Origin: Sequoia sempervirens
Lineage: Eukaryota; Streptophyta; Pinopsida; Cupressales; Cupressaceae
Reading direction: 5' to 3'
DNA: 64,000 bases
Assembly (NCBI GenBank): GCA_007258455.2
Contig: VDFB02000003.1
Location: 38,787,084 to 38,851,083, forward strand
Positions 1 to 11,537 of this stretch are shown piece after piece (within the stretch, counting starts at the first letter, position 1; each line of letters opens with the position of its first letter). A program made the translations under genes and the position numbers. Under the pieces are notes generated by a model. It ran no database searches, was not told where the DNA came from, and saw only the letters and a program-made list of their open reading frames with translations.

Positions 1-456
1 TCTGATGTGTTAGATGACTTTGACTAGCAAGAGGTGAATGCAAAAGGTATGCATCTTAGCGATGATACAGTGGAATTGGATCAACGTTTATCTAGGGTGG
101 TTGTTAATTAGGACTCTCCTTAGGGAGAGCCTTTGGCTGCTCAAATGGATACAGATATAAATCCAAAGGCTTCTTGTGCTTTGGAGCCAACTAACAAGAA
201 TGAAAAGCTTGATGGGTCAACCTCGATTGAGCTTGTTCCTCCGTAGGAGAAGGTGGACCTAGATGCAAGAAAAGGAAGTAAAGCACTTCTCCCTCTAGGG
301 CTTCAGCAAAAGAACATTAAGAAGGGAGCCCTGGAGAAACCTTCCAAGATGGGGCGAAAGAAAGATCAAGATAAAATTAAATTGATGGGGGAGACTTTAG
401 TGGAATCAAGGGTTGTCAACACCATTGATTCTCACTTCTCCAATTCTCAAAGATGA
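1..456 (+). pseudogene. LINE ORF1, C-terminal remnant
   Basis: Reading frame directly upstream of ORF2. It is interrupted by several stops before position 250 and then open from 253 to the TGA at 454-456. The open part is Lys-rich and hydrophilic, as in the linker tails of plant LINE ORF1 proteins, which are RNA-binding chaperones. No DUF4283 or zinc knuckle is visible, so those would lie left of the window. Its stop codon overlaps the ORF2 start as ATGA. The assignment rests on position and composition more than on sequence motifs. Confidence 0.5.
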
Positions 457-3400
457 TTGTCCTTTCTTGGAATGTAAGAGGCCTAAACAACATCCCTAGA
501 CAAAAGGTTGTTCGAGATTTGGTCAAAGTTCATTCACCGGATATTATTTTTCTCCGGGAGACTAAGTTGTCAATGGAATATATGTACAACATGGCTTCTA
601 AATTGTGGTGGTGAAGTCATTGTCAATGTATAGGTGCGCAAGGTAATGCTAGGGGTGTAGCTTGCTTATGGAACTCATTAAAGATTACTCCTTTGTGGTG
701 GCTTTCTAGCAGATTTTCTATCTTTGTGATTGCTTCATGCTTGGAGGCCGGAGAGATTATCTTGTTCTCTAACGTCTATGCCCCTATAGACTTTTTCGGC
801 AAAACTCATCTTTGGTCCCATATTCGATACATTCAGTCCATAGCTCCCTTGTATCCTTGGATCTTGGCAAGAGACTTTACTGCTATTACTAGTCTAGAGG
901 AAAAGATGGGTGGGTGTGGAAAGGTTGGAGCCTTCTTTAATATTACTTAAAGACAATATTTTAACCATGAATTTGGTGGACATAAAGCCTAACAATGGCT
1001 TTTTTACTTGGAGTAACAGAAGATGTAAAGATTCTATCTCGACGAGGCTGGATAGGTTTTTGGTGTCTTGCTATTGGCTTGGCAACAACTGGGCAACCAG
1101 CTCTGAGATTTTGGATTGGAGGGGTTTGGACCACTGGCCTATCAAACTCTCAACTTCCTTAGTGGGAGTCATTAAGAATCCTTCCTTTAAATTCTAGCTT
1201 ATGCGGTTACGTGATCCTTCTATACAGGATCTGATGATAGATTGGTGAAGTAGAGGTAGACCAGCCTATGGCACTGCTATGTACTGCTTTGTGAAAAGAT
1301 TAAAATTTGTGAAGCTTCAGCTTAAGAAGTGGAATAGGCAGTGTTCTGGCAATATCTTTCTGGCTCAGGCGGCTGCCCAGTTCTGTTTGGATGCTATCAC
1401 TCGTCAAATTAGAGATTATGGTCTAACAGAGGGTTCTCGTAAGGATGAAGTTGTTGCCTTGAAGGAGCTTGAAGAATGGGAACTGTGAGAAGTGATTTTT
1501 TGGAAACAAAAGGCTCTGATTGAGTGGCTTCAAGAGGGGGATAGAAACACGACATTCTTCTTTAATTCAGTCAAGGCCAAAAGGCATTGGAATATGATCT
1601 CTTCTCTGGTGTCAACCCAGGGAGACCAGTTAACTTCCCTTAGAGACATCTCTAGGGAGGCTACTTGGTTCTTCTTTGATATGTTTATGAAGACTTGCCC
1701 CTTGTGATTGAGGATGAAAATCTTATTTTGGAGTGTATCCCTTCTTTAGTGACTAGGGAAATGAATGAGATGATCAACAAATCTATCTCTCTTGAGGAAT
1801 TGGAGGTGGTGTGTTCCAAATGAAGAAAGGGGAAGCCCATGGTTCTGATGGGTTCCTAGTTGAATTCTTTCAGGAGTTCTAGGAGACTATAAAATTTGAT
1901 TTATTGGAGGTAGTGCAAGAGTCCCATAAGAACAAACAAATGTTGAGAGCAATCAATTCTACATTTCTTGTTCTTGTACCCAAAAGTGAAGGGGCCAATT
2001 CGTTGAACTTGTTCAAACCCATAGCTCTCTACAATGTGGTGTATAAGATTATCTCTAAGTTGATTGCAGAGAGGCTTAAACCTTGGATTAACAGATTTGT
2101 GGCTGGTAGGAAAATTCTGGATGGGGTGGTCATTGCTACAGAAACCATTTATTCCATGGCCAAATAAAGGAGAAGGCGATGTTTATCAAATTGGACGTGT
2201 CCAAAGCTTATGACCAGGGCAAATAGTCGTTTCTTCAAAAAGTTCTCCTATCTTTTGGGTTTGGAGCAAACTGGGTATATTGGGTGATGAGTTGTGTTAC
2301 TTCAACCTCCTATTTTGTGCTCATCAATAGCGAGCCCTCAGGTTTGTTTGGTGCCTCTCACGGGCTTCATTAGGGAGACCTTTTGTCACCATATTTGTTT
2401 ATCTTATTGGGAGAAGGGTTGAGAAGAATCATCAATCATTATGTTATTCAAGATCGTATTCAAGGCTGGTATTGGGGCAATGGTCTACCTCCTCAGTCTC
2501 ATTTACAATTTATAGATAACACCATGTTGATGGGAGTTGCCAAAATTTGAGAGGCAACCCACATCAGGCATTTGCTAGATATATATCTTGGGGCATCAAG
2601 ACAACAAATCAATGAAGGAAAATCCTCCATATTTTTCTTCAATACCCTCCCTCTTATTCAGCATCGGGTTGCTTAGATTCTTAGATTCTAGATAGGAGCT
2701 CTCCCTTTGGTGTACCTGGGTATTCCTATCTTTGTTGGTTCCTTGCCCAGGGGGTCTTGACAAATTGTTTTGGATAAGTTTTGAGAGAGGGTTAGTCATT
2801 GGACCTTCATGTGGCTCTCCTTTGCAGGGAGAGTGCTTCATTTGAAATTTGTGGTCTGGGATCTTCCCATTGATAGATGTTTGGTCTAAGTGGCTCCTAT
2901 AAGTTTCAATAAGGAGTTGGATGCTCTAGCTAGACAATTATTATGGGTTGCTAACTTGGCTAAGTCGAAGTGGAGTTTAGTAAATTGGGAAACCATCTAT
3001 AGGCCAAAGTAGGAGGGTGGTCTTGGGCTAAGGCAAGCTAGCCTCACCGATCAGGCCTTGGCTGCTAAGCTTTATTGGCGGTGGTGCAATAATCAGGATC
3101 AAGCTTGGGCCAAGATCCTCACCTCCAAGTATCTAAGGGGGGTGACAAGTGATGAAGTGCCCAGGATAGGCCTTTTGGGTAAGGGTTCTATGATTTGGTA
3201 CACTCTTAAAAGGGGTGCCAATTTAATTAAGAAAGGTTTGTTTTGGATATGCAACAGGGGATTTGAAGCTCTTTTCTGGTATGATTCTTGGGATCGCTTT
3301 TTGCCAATCATGACTATGTATCCACATTTGCAGGCCCTCTGTCATAGCTTTATTGAGGCCGGGTGGTCTTGGGTTTAGGACTTCAAAACTGCCCAGAACT

Positions 3401-3811
3401 TGGGGGATCTAGAGGTGTTTAGGTGGAAGGAGTCTTGGGAGTGGCTATTGGGGTGTACAAATGAGGATCGCGAAAAGTTAAAAAGAATTCTTGCAAGGAG
3501 AGCTTATAGTTCTTTCAGGGGGAAAGATACCCTAGCTTGGAGCCCTGACTCTAAGGGGGGGCGTATACGGTGGCCTCTGGTTATCAAGAGTTGAATCTCC
3601 AAAAATATGGGAGGCTTGAAGTCATGTGGTGGAAGGAGGTGTGGAATAAGTTTTTTTGGCCTAAATGCAACTTCTTTATGCGGTTGGTGGCTTGGAATAG
3701 GTGACTCACTTGGAAAAACCTCAGGAAGATAGGTTTTCAAGGGCCTTCTATCTGTGTCCTATGTGGCAATAGTGAGGAATGCTCCTCTCATTTGTTCTTT
3801 CAATGCCCCTT
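453..3811 (+). pseudogene. LINE ORF2 part 1: endonuclease, reverse transcriptase, start of zf-RVT
   Basis: ORF2 starts at the ATG at 453, whose first residues MIVLSWNVRGLN are the hallmark opening of plant LINE endonucleases. Endonuclease signatures follow: RETK near 560, NVYAP near 772, TRLDRFLVS near 1045 and a degraded SDHWP-type motif (LDHWPI) near 1125. RT signatures are LVPK near 1975, KPIALYNVVYKIISK near 2015, KLDVSKAYD near 2190, GDLLSPYLF near 2380, and a corrupted catalytic box reading FIDN near 2510 where YADD is expected. The conserved region around 'GGLGLRQ' follows near 3015. A zinc-binding segment (CVLC near 3750, then HLFFQC) is cut after 3806 by the inserted LTR. Several stop codons (for example the TGA in the endonuclease near 612) and frameshifts rule out activity. 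Confidence 0.88.
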
Positions 3812-5301
3812 TGTAATGTCCCCTTTTTGGATATTCCTAAATTTAGGCCTGCAAAACAATAATAATCACTAAAAATTGATATTAGTAATAACAAATATCA
3901 ACTTCATGGTTATATTCAAATTAATACATAAAATATTATAATATTGAGAGCAATACATCATAGCTAAAACATCACAATAGTTAGATCTACAGTTCATAGC
4001 ATCATTAACATTTGGATTCAAAATATCTTAACATCGTTAATGGTTATTCCAAAGCATATTCCTATTACCAATCATAGTAGGAATTCACTTTAAGTACTTG
4101 CAAACCGCAATCTCAAGGATGGTTGTCCTTGTATTGTGAGAGCATGGGTGAATCCTTGTCCATCCATCTCGAGGTGGTGTACTTGAGAAGACCCTCAAGC
4201 CCAGGAGCACTCATACGCCTCCCGGCCCTTAAGCGCTCCATCTCCGGGTGGCATACTTGAGAAGATCCTAAAGCCTAGGAGCACTCATCCACCTCCCAAT
4301 CCACAAACATGGCAGGATCTTAAGTCCACTCCATCCCTCGGTCCACCTTGGAGGTGCTCTATCCTCCTTGATCAAGCCCAAGAGCACTCATTCGCCTCCC
4401 CGACCCACGAGCGCTCCATCTTGGGGTGGCATGCTTGATAAGATGCATGAAGATTGCCTTCCTCAACAAGACCAAGAGCACTCATACGCCTCTTGGCCCA
4501 CAAGCGCTCCATCTCGGGGTGGCATGTTTGATGAAGGAAAGGCTGGTACTTCACCTCTCGTTAACTCAAAAGGTTGATCGGCCTCCCTATTTGCAAAACA
4601 CTTCTATAAATTCAAAATAGATTGCTAAAGGAATCTACTATATTAATTGGTAATAAAATCATTATGCAATTATGATATATATATAGTATTCTTAATTTAC
4701 ATTCTCAAACTTACTTCCTAATAATATTCTTGCTGAAACAATATTTATTTCCAATAGATCTCTTATATTCCAATTTCTTATTTTTCCTTCTATCCAATCC
4801 ACTTGATGATTTCTCCACAAGGAAATGATCTCCCTTTTATATCTTATTATTGAGGGAGTCACAACCTTTTACATTAGGAGTCACATCATATTTATTCTTA
4901 ATTGGTTGATTGAATGATGTTATGGATCTCTTTCTCAAATGAAATGCTCTCCCTTTTATATCTCAAGTTTGAGGGAATCACACCTCTTCACCTCAATAGT
5001 TACAACTCTTCATCGCTGCACTTGGAGAATAATATTCTAATTTTAAATAAGACAATTTGTTAGTGCTGTTGTCTATTACTTGTAATCAGTCCTAATAATT
5101 CCTCACCCTTTTCTTTCCTTCTAGATCTACCTTCCTTATATACCTTATCTTGGTCAAGGGACACAACCTTTCATATGCTAGTTGACCATTCTTAACAACT
5201 TAATCTTTATTTAATGTCAATTTGGTGTAACATTAATTATCTTTATTGATTTCTTTTGAAACATAGGCTGTAAACATTTAGGAATTAAACAGGACACTAC
5301 A
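3812..5301 (+). mobile_element. Solo LTR inserted in the LINE
   Basis: A 1,490-bp block beginning TGTAATGTCCCC and ending GGACACTACA, that is, bounded by TG...CA with short inverted ends. It is flanked by a perfect 5-bp direct repeat CCCTT (3807-3811 and 5302-5306), the target duplication expected of LTR-retrotransposon integration. Removing it plus one repeat rejoins the LINE zinc-binding segment. No gag or pol is present, so it is a solo LTR left by LTR-LTR recombination. Orientation + is inferred because a chromovirus pol elsewhere in the window (59.2 kb) runs into an LTR starting TGTCATGTCCCC. TATA-like words in the opposite sense (near 4835 and 4955) leave some doubt about orientation. 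Confidence 0.85.
4170..4545. repeat. Imperfect tandem repeat inside the solo LTR
   Basis: Diverged units built around AGGAGCACTCATACGCCTCC, then a 'gcgctccatctc' word and a 'gggtggcatacttga' word, recur three to four times with a spacing of about 100-120 bp. Small open frames here are a by-product of the repeat and are not credible genes. Confidence 0.7.
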
Positions 5302-6265
5302 CCCTTTTCTAGAGAAATCTAGCATATATGGTGGGGTATCTAGAAACAGGCTTGTGTACATGCCTCTTCTCTAGTTGAGATTTGGAGGGGCTTGAAACGT
5401 CCTCCAGCTAAGACTTTTTGTCTTCAGGTGGCATGGATTATGCAACCCTCGTTCATCATTTGGCAAATATGGCTGGAAAGCAATCGTAGAATCTTTCAAG
5501 GAAGAAATCTGGTGATTCAGCAACTTTGGCAAAGGATTATGGGCATGATGTGAGAGACAGTGAATGCTAAATGTGAGGTTTCTACTCCCTTGCAGCCTGG
5601 TGAGGAAAGCTTTATGAAGAGGCTAGGTCTAGGTGGTAATGATCCCAAGCCTTCGTTGACAAAAGGTAATTGTTATTCCAGAAAGAAAATCCAAAGAGAT
5701 GGTTGATGGACTCCGCCTCCCTTAGGCGTTTTAAAGGTTAATACTGATGGATCTTCCAAAGGAAATCCTGGGCATGCAGGAATTGGAGGGTTGGCAGGGA
5801 CAGCATTGGTGCTATTATTTTCCTCTTTTCCCTTTATAAGGGGTAGAACACTAATAATCTTATGGAAGGCCTTGCTATCCTCATACCATTAGAAAGGGCT
5901 TGTGTTCTTGGTTGGCGCAAGATTATTTGTGAGTTTGATTCTCAGATTTTGGTTAACATGTTGAATGAGCAGAATCTAGATGGTATTAATTGGAGTTGGC
6001 TTCAGTGGCCCAACAGATTCTTCGACTGAGTTCCTCATTGAATTTTGTGTCTTTTGTCCATATCCCTCAAGAGTGGAATAGGGTGGTTGATTGCTTGGCT
6101 AAATCTGTAAAGACCCTTGCAAATTTTGTCCTTAATTTTCTGTTTTTTGATGCTTGTGAATTTTGTCAAACAGTTGTCGTGCAACTCTTTCAGCTGATGA
6201 TTGATGTCTCTTTTTGTGCTTTTGGTTCATATACTGATATCATGTGCATAAAAGACTCTAACTAA
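5302..6265 (+). pseudogene. LINE ORF2 part 2: end of zf-RVT and RNase H
   Basis: Continuation of the interrupted ORF2. Near 5745 the reading VNTDGSSKGNPG is the first catalytic motif of a retroelement RNase H, which degrades the RNA strand of the RNA:DNA hybrid. It is followed by a frameshift and stops. Near 6060 the reading HIPQEWNRVVDCLAKSV matches the conserved C-terminal end of plant LINE RNase H domains. The part between is recognisable only in pieces across frames. The last frame closes at 6265. Confidence 0.8.
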
Positions 6266-7393
6266 AATATGCTAATGACTGAAATGAATAAGAGAGATAC
6301 AATGCAAGTATTTTCTGGTTTTCCAAGTCTCTAAGATGACTGTGATGCAAGTGCAGCAATTACAATAAGCTAGTACAGTCCATAGACATTTTGCCAAACA
6401 TTTGTCATGCGAACTCCAAGCTTCATATTATCTTGAATTGCAAATTGGAATAGTGAATGATTACAATGTCTTGCAAGTGACCAAGCTACTGCTGAATGCT
6501 TCTATTATCATAATCGATTACATAAAGATGTGCAATATTATGACACCACAACAACAAAAATAACTCTCTTCTTAACTCAGACTTTGAATATGTAATATCA
6601 GACCATTACTTACAGGTTTACACTGTGCAACAACAATAAACAAGAAGTTACAGACATCTCAGACTTGGGTATGAGCCCACCTGGGTGAATGAATGATGTT
6701 ATCTTGTACAGGATGTATCCAGAAGTCCAACTACAACAATCGACTCAAACTGAGGTGCTAGACGCCCAAGCTCCAAGCAGATTTCTGCCTTAAAACCTCC
6801 CACGCTGCTATTGTAGGGAGACCCACGATGTGACAAAGCTGTTCACAGTTTCCCAAAAGCACCGTACTAGTCACAGAAGTTGGGACGCCAAAGCTGGGTA
6901 CAACCTTTATCTTTTACGACACCTATCTAAATTGTCTTTATTTAATATCTAGCAGATGGATGAAGCACACGATTCCTTGTCTTATTCGCCAATAGTCTTG
7001 TCTTCGATGGCAAAGAGAATCCTCGTCTTATATGCCTGTTTGACTTATCTTAGACTCCATGCAAGACCTTTGACCTACTACCACCCACGTCACACACTCT
7101 AGACCCGATAATTCCAAGGTTGTTGATATTCGCTTTGCAAGTGATCGATCCTTCAATGATACTCAGCTTATCAACACTAATCAACAAGATGAATGTTGAC
7201 CATAATTGTAGAATGTCGATGCCAAGTTAATTCCTCCAATCACAGGTGCAAATATGAATTGTGTGATTTCTTTAGCCAAGTCGTCTCATCTCTATTTTGT
7301 CCGCATCAGCCAACAAGTCTATTTGTCTTCTTGTGACTCCCTCCACATGAATCGATTTATTATTAGCTATGCAAAGAAATAAACCTGGACACC
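6266..7393. other. Non-coding stretch, nothing recognised
   Basis: No open frame of note, no RNA gene and no element terminus could be supported between the LINE 3' end and the assembly gap. Confidence 0.5.
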
Positions 7394-7493
7394 NNNNNNN
7401 NNNNNNNNNNNNNNNNNNNNNNNNNNNNNNNNNNNNNNNNNNNNNNNNNNNNNNNNNNNNNNNNNNNNNNNNNNNNNNNNNNNNNNNNNNNNN
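7394..7493. other. Assembly gap (100 N)
   Basis: A run of exactly 100 N, the conventional filler for a scaffold gap of unknown size. Open frames drawn through it are artefacts. Confidence 0.99.
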
Positions 7494-8184
7494 GTACCTA
7501 CTGTTTTCTCAATTGAATCAAACCATTGCCTTGCATAGGATATATCAGTTTCATATTGTGATGAATTGAATATTAATCTTCCTTTATGCTCAAACTCTAT
7601 TGGAACATTGTTTGTGAGAAAAGTCTGAAATGGTCTTAAACTCAAAGGTATAACAACAATTTGACAAAATGACACATATGTCAAATTGGGAAATCAAAAA
7701 ATACCGTTAAATTCCAAGAGGGGATTTTACAATTTATTCTTTGAACCTCCAATCCTCCATAAACTGATCAAATAAGCTCAAGTCTGAATTCTAAAATGAA
7801 TCCACCCAATACGCTGAATGGGTTTTTGTCCAAACAACCAAAACACACAAGAGTTTTCCTCCTAGGGTAAGCTGAACCTGCAAACACAAGCTCTCCAAGA
7901 AACTCTGTAACAAAGAAGTCAAGAATGAATCCAAATGACTTGCCACATTTCCTTTTAAAGGCCCAACTAAATTTTTTAAAACAGTCCAATTTAACCTCCT
8001 AAAAGCTTCTAGAAGAACAATTTATTTAATAGAGTGACTTTATAATACTTTTTTATTTGAGTCACTTTCATTAAATTAATTAAAAATAATGTTATCCTTA
8101 AGATTTATTTTAATAGGACAACTTTATAAATAATTTATTTTATTTTATTTCCTTATACTCTCCCACAATAGCCTACGAGAATAA
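7494..8184. other. AT-rich non-coding stretch, possibly LTR of the adjoining chromovirus remnant
   Basis: Lies just downstream, on the minus strand, of a chromovirus pol end and would be its 3' LTR by position. No terminus or target duplication could be fixed, and the gap removes the far side. No gene is supported. Confidence 0.35.
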
Positions 8185-8326
8185 ATATAGGCTAGTGGAC
8201 ATTGTTGGATAATCACTTGGAAAAAGGGGACATTGTAGTCCTCCCTTCCTAAAAAATATAGGCTAGTGGACACTATTGGATAATCAATTGGAAAAAGGGG
8301 ACATTATAGTCCTCCCTTCTCGGAAT
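8185..8326. repeat. Two-copy tandem duplication, 71-bp unit
   Basis: The block starting ATATAGGCTAGTGGACA occurs at 8185 and again at 8256, 71 bp later, with a few substitutions. Each copy carries a 'ggggacatt' word. On the minus strand this is the LTR-start-like word AATGTCCCC. The duplication sits at the junction of the pol remnant with its putative LTR. Confidence 0.8.
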
Positions 8327-8505
8327 TGCTTGCCCTAAAGCAATTGTAAATCCAAGTGCTATAGAATCTATTCACCTTCCAAAGTAGCATCCTCGAGAGG
8401 CAAATCTCTTAACCTAATCAAGTACTCCTTCATCACCCTGCTTCCCAACCTATGCTCCCTCATATCCAAGATTGCATCAGGAACCAAAATTAACTTGCCC
8501 TCCTA
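8300..8505 (-). pseudogene. Ty3/gypsy chromovirus pol, C-terminal chromodomain remnant
   Basis: On the minus strand from about 8500 down, the reading LILVPDAILDMREHRLGSR leads, with one substitution-type stop, into KEYLIRLRDLPLEDATLEGE and a degraded HLDLQLL stretch. This is the chromodomain-like end of plant chromovirus integrase, with the aromatic W replaced by L. The same layout occurs at 59.2-59.4 kb. The frame runs into an LTR-start-like TATAATGTCCCC. One frameshift and two stops show it is dead, and the rest of pol upstream is not seen. Confidence 0.75.
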
Positions 8506-8939
8506 TTATCCAACCAAATCTTACACAAGTTGAAGGCAAGAAAACAGACATAATTAGTAGCCTGAGAAGTTTCGTGTTCAAGAACAAGGAAACACCTGCT
8601 CAATCGAGAAACACGGCTACTACTCTGGACGAAGAAGAACTAAAAGTTGATCTTGCAGCTGGAAGACCAGTTTTACCACCTCCTACATGGCAATAGATAA
8701 TCCTAGCTTACAGGGTTTATACAAGGAGGAGAAGCATTGCCACAAATCCTCAGATCTAAGAAGAACCTATGATCCAGCCAGAAGCAATGGGCGATGTTGT
8801 GACCTTTTTCACACATCGCTCCATTGCAAATGTAAATCCCTACTTTGGCTTTGTTTTTCTGGCCTTTTTGTTGTTGTTCTCTTTTCGCCGCCTGCCTTCT
8901 TCCTGATGTGCCCCGCCGCTGAACCTTAACGTGCGAATT
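8506..8939. other. No recognisable gene
   Basis: Two short + frames (8472-8696, 8687-8929) are open, but their proteins show no domain, start context or homology that I recognise. Confidence 0.4.
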
Positions 8940-10430
8940 TGGCCAAGTCCTAAAAAATTAGGTTTTAAATTTCCAAACCAACTTGAAGTCAAATGAAGTG
9001 AATAACTTGAAATTTGAGACTAACATTGTTGTTAGTATGCTTCCAGCAGGTTTCCATTGAAATTTCATCAGATTCCGACAACTTACTATTTTTAGTAAGT
9101 GTGCAATTTGGGGTGTTCTCCAAAAGATTTCGCCACACGCAAAGGGGCGTCAAAGAATTTCACCAACTACTACCGAGTAGATATTCTCGTGATTTAGATG
9201 CAGAAGTTCACGCATGTTGCGATTCTTCCTCGGGTTTTCGTAGCATATCTTCGCCGATGGTGTAACATGCAGCGCCAGATGACAACTTTCGAGTTCGCCT
9301 CGTAGGCTATTTTTAGGGTTTGCATGTCAGGATTTTCTTTGCATGTTTGCATATTCCTTGTGGGTTTTTCGAGAGCTTCGCGATGATATGACATGCAAAC
9401 AGAGATAATCACTCCTTCAGCAACTTACTATTTTTAGCAGATACATTTCGGCGGCCGCCTCCCAGCACTTCAGAATCACGAACTGATTGCAATACAATAG
9501 AAACGAGGACAAACGGCGATCATTTGATACGCATGCAAGACCAATTAGGGTTTCCAGCTTTGGGACCCAAAAAGAGGCGTAAAAAGTCAAAATTTTCGAA
9601 AACCGATGTATACCACCGCGATTAGCATCTCTCAAGCTATCTGCCAATAAAATTTGAAGGCAAACAGAGCACTTACTATTTATAGGTAAGTCATTTAAAA
9701 CAGCCAGCAGAAAGTCGCCAGTTGTCGACGCCGAATCCGCATCACCGCAGGAGGAGCCGCCATTCGACTAAGTCAAACAAAGCTGTGGAAGTCCTCAAAG
9801 CAAGCAAGCATTTACAAAATATAAGCCACTCGGTAAACATGCTATAAATAAAGCGTGTCACAAGTAAGGCATCGGGCCAGACAAAGGCCGGCAATATGAA
9901 GACCCTATGGCACGAATTTCAGATCAAACGGAGTTGCAGGGATGGAAAATCGAACACTTACTATTTTTAGCAGGTTGGTACAGAGGAATTAGGGTTTCCT
10001 AAATTCAAGGGCAGGACAAGACAATCATGCAAAAGCAACATCCAGCCATGACCACCACATTTCAAGCATTCAGCACGTGAGATTTGAAGGCATTCTAAGC
10101 AGTTACTATTTTTAGTAAGTTGCTAAAATAGCAGGTACAGACAGATATCAGGGATCAGTAGCACAAGCACATCCCGAGGTTCAAAACAAAGCAAAATCCA
10201 GCCTTTTTGGAGCTTGAAATTAGCTTCAAATGCAAAGTTGATAACCTTTCTAAAAATAGCAAATTAGGGTTAGCATGATCAAATCACCCTAAATCTGGCA
10301 AAGAGCATGAAATTTGCTAAAATTGATAAATTTTCAAGTCCAACATCCAAATTCACTTTAAAAGGCTGAAGACAGATGAAAATTCTACCAAGGCAAAAAT
10401 GAAGACTCACAGGTCAAAGTGTTACAAATC
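8940..10430. repeat. Stretch with a recurring palindromic word TTACTATTTTTAGTAA
   Basis: The word ACTTACTATTTTTAGTAAGT, a near-perfect inverted repeat, or close variants of it, recurs near 9082, 9422, 9671, 9955 and 10103, with a related CTAAAAATAG word near 10250. Each could form a short AT stem. Spacing is irregular, at roughly 150-340 bp. No coding sequence is supported. Related copies appear inside the solo LTR at 13.2 kb and in the intron of the dehydrogenase gene (39.87 and 39.97 kb), suggesting a shared LTR-type sequence. Confidence 0.6.
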
Positions 10431-11537
10431 TGAAAGCCCACCCCTCCAGATGCGCCTAGACTTGGAGGAAGCATTGAAAATATTGTAAGGCGTAGAAATT
10501 GAAAGCTCAGCTTGCCAAATGCGCCCACCAAGTTAAGAGGATGATTAAAAGTTTCTAACTCTTGCAAACTTGAAGCCCACCCATGAATTGCGCCCACCAA
10601 GTTGAAGAAAGAGCTTAAAATATTCTAAGTCCTTGAAAATGAAGGTAGACATGTGAGAATGCGCCCAAGGTATAAATTGGAAAGAGAGCCTGTGAAATGC
10701 GCCCATCACAAGGTGACTGTGCAAGGAAAGTTTCTAAGTGTCAAAATTGAAAGTTGCCCCTGCCATATGCGCCCAAGAGCTAAGGAGGCTAAATGTTGAA
10801 AAGTTTTAAGTATGAAAATTAAAAGCTCACTCATGGATTTGCGCCCAAGGCCATGAAGGTGGGTTAGAGACTGGAAATTTGCCTAAGGCATTAAAATTGA
10901 AACCTCCATGGGTCAAATGCGCCTAAGCTTGAAGAGTAAATCTGACTAAGGCACCAAGATTAAAAGCTCAACATGCCATTTGCGCCCCCCTTTTAACTTG
11001 GAGAATGAAGTCACAAAATGTTTCTAAGGCATGTAAACTAGAAGTCCACCACCTCATTTGCGCCTAGACAAGAAGAGGGAGATTATAAAAGTTTCTAAGT
11101 CACTTAAATTTGAACCTTCACCTTCTATTTGCGCCCAAGGAGAGAAGGAGATGGCTGAAAAGTTTCTAAGTATAATAACTGAAAGCTTGCTATCCTGAAT
11201 GCGCCCTTGCCAAATGGAAGTTGGATGAAAGATTCTAAGTCTGGCAAAGTGGGAGTAAGGACCCCTATATGCGCCCTTGCCAAATGCAAGTTAGATGAAA
11301 GATTCTAAGTCTGGAAAATGGAAGTAGGAGGTCCCATATGCGCCCTTGAAGTGAGAAAAAGTTGGAAAATTACTAAGTATGTCAAAATTCAAAGCATGAC
11401 CTCTTATTTGCGCCTTAGGCTAGAGAAGTAAGTTTAAAAATGTCTAAGTGTTTCTAATTGAAACCTCACCCCTCCAAATGCGCCATCATGGAAGAAGTGG
11501 TTGAAAATATTCTAAGTGCTTAAAAATGAAAGCACAA
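10430..11537. repeat. 70-bp tandem array, left part
   Basis: The word TGCGCC recurs at 10451, 10520, 10589, 10660, 10698, 10768, 10840, 10919, 10981, 11059, 11130, 11200, 11270, 11339, 11409 and 11479. Most steps are 69-72 bp, with one short step of 38. Each unit also carries 'ttctaagt' and 'gaaagctcacc'-like words. Units are diverged, so the array is old. It is non-coding in all frames and continues beyond the inserted LTR at 13.46 kb. Confidence 0.9.

Larger units (their letters stand above)
1..6265 (+). mobile_element. Degenerate plant LINE (L1-like), 5' truncated by the window edge
   Basis: Remains of a non-LTR retrotransposon in the usual plant L1 order: ORF1 tail, then ORF2 with an apurinic endonuclease, reverse transcriptase, a zf-RVT zinc-binding segment and RNase H. 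The copy is dead: ORF2 carries many in-frame stops and several frameshifts. It is split by a solo LTR at 3812-5301, and the LINE reading resumes at once on the far side of the target duplication. No clear poly(A) tail is seen, so the 3' limit near 6265 is set by the last recognisable coding sequence. The 5' end lies outside the window. Confidence 0.88.

Noticed and set aside
4368..4620. Short frames on both strands in the solo LTR
   Set aside because: They follow the internal tandem repeat and lie in a non-coding LTR.
7367..7684. Frames spanning 7.4 kb on both strands
   Set aside because: They run through the 100-N gap and have no recognisable sequence on either side.
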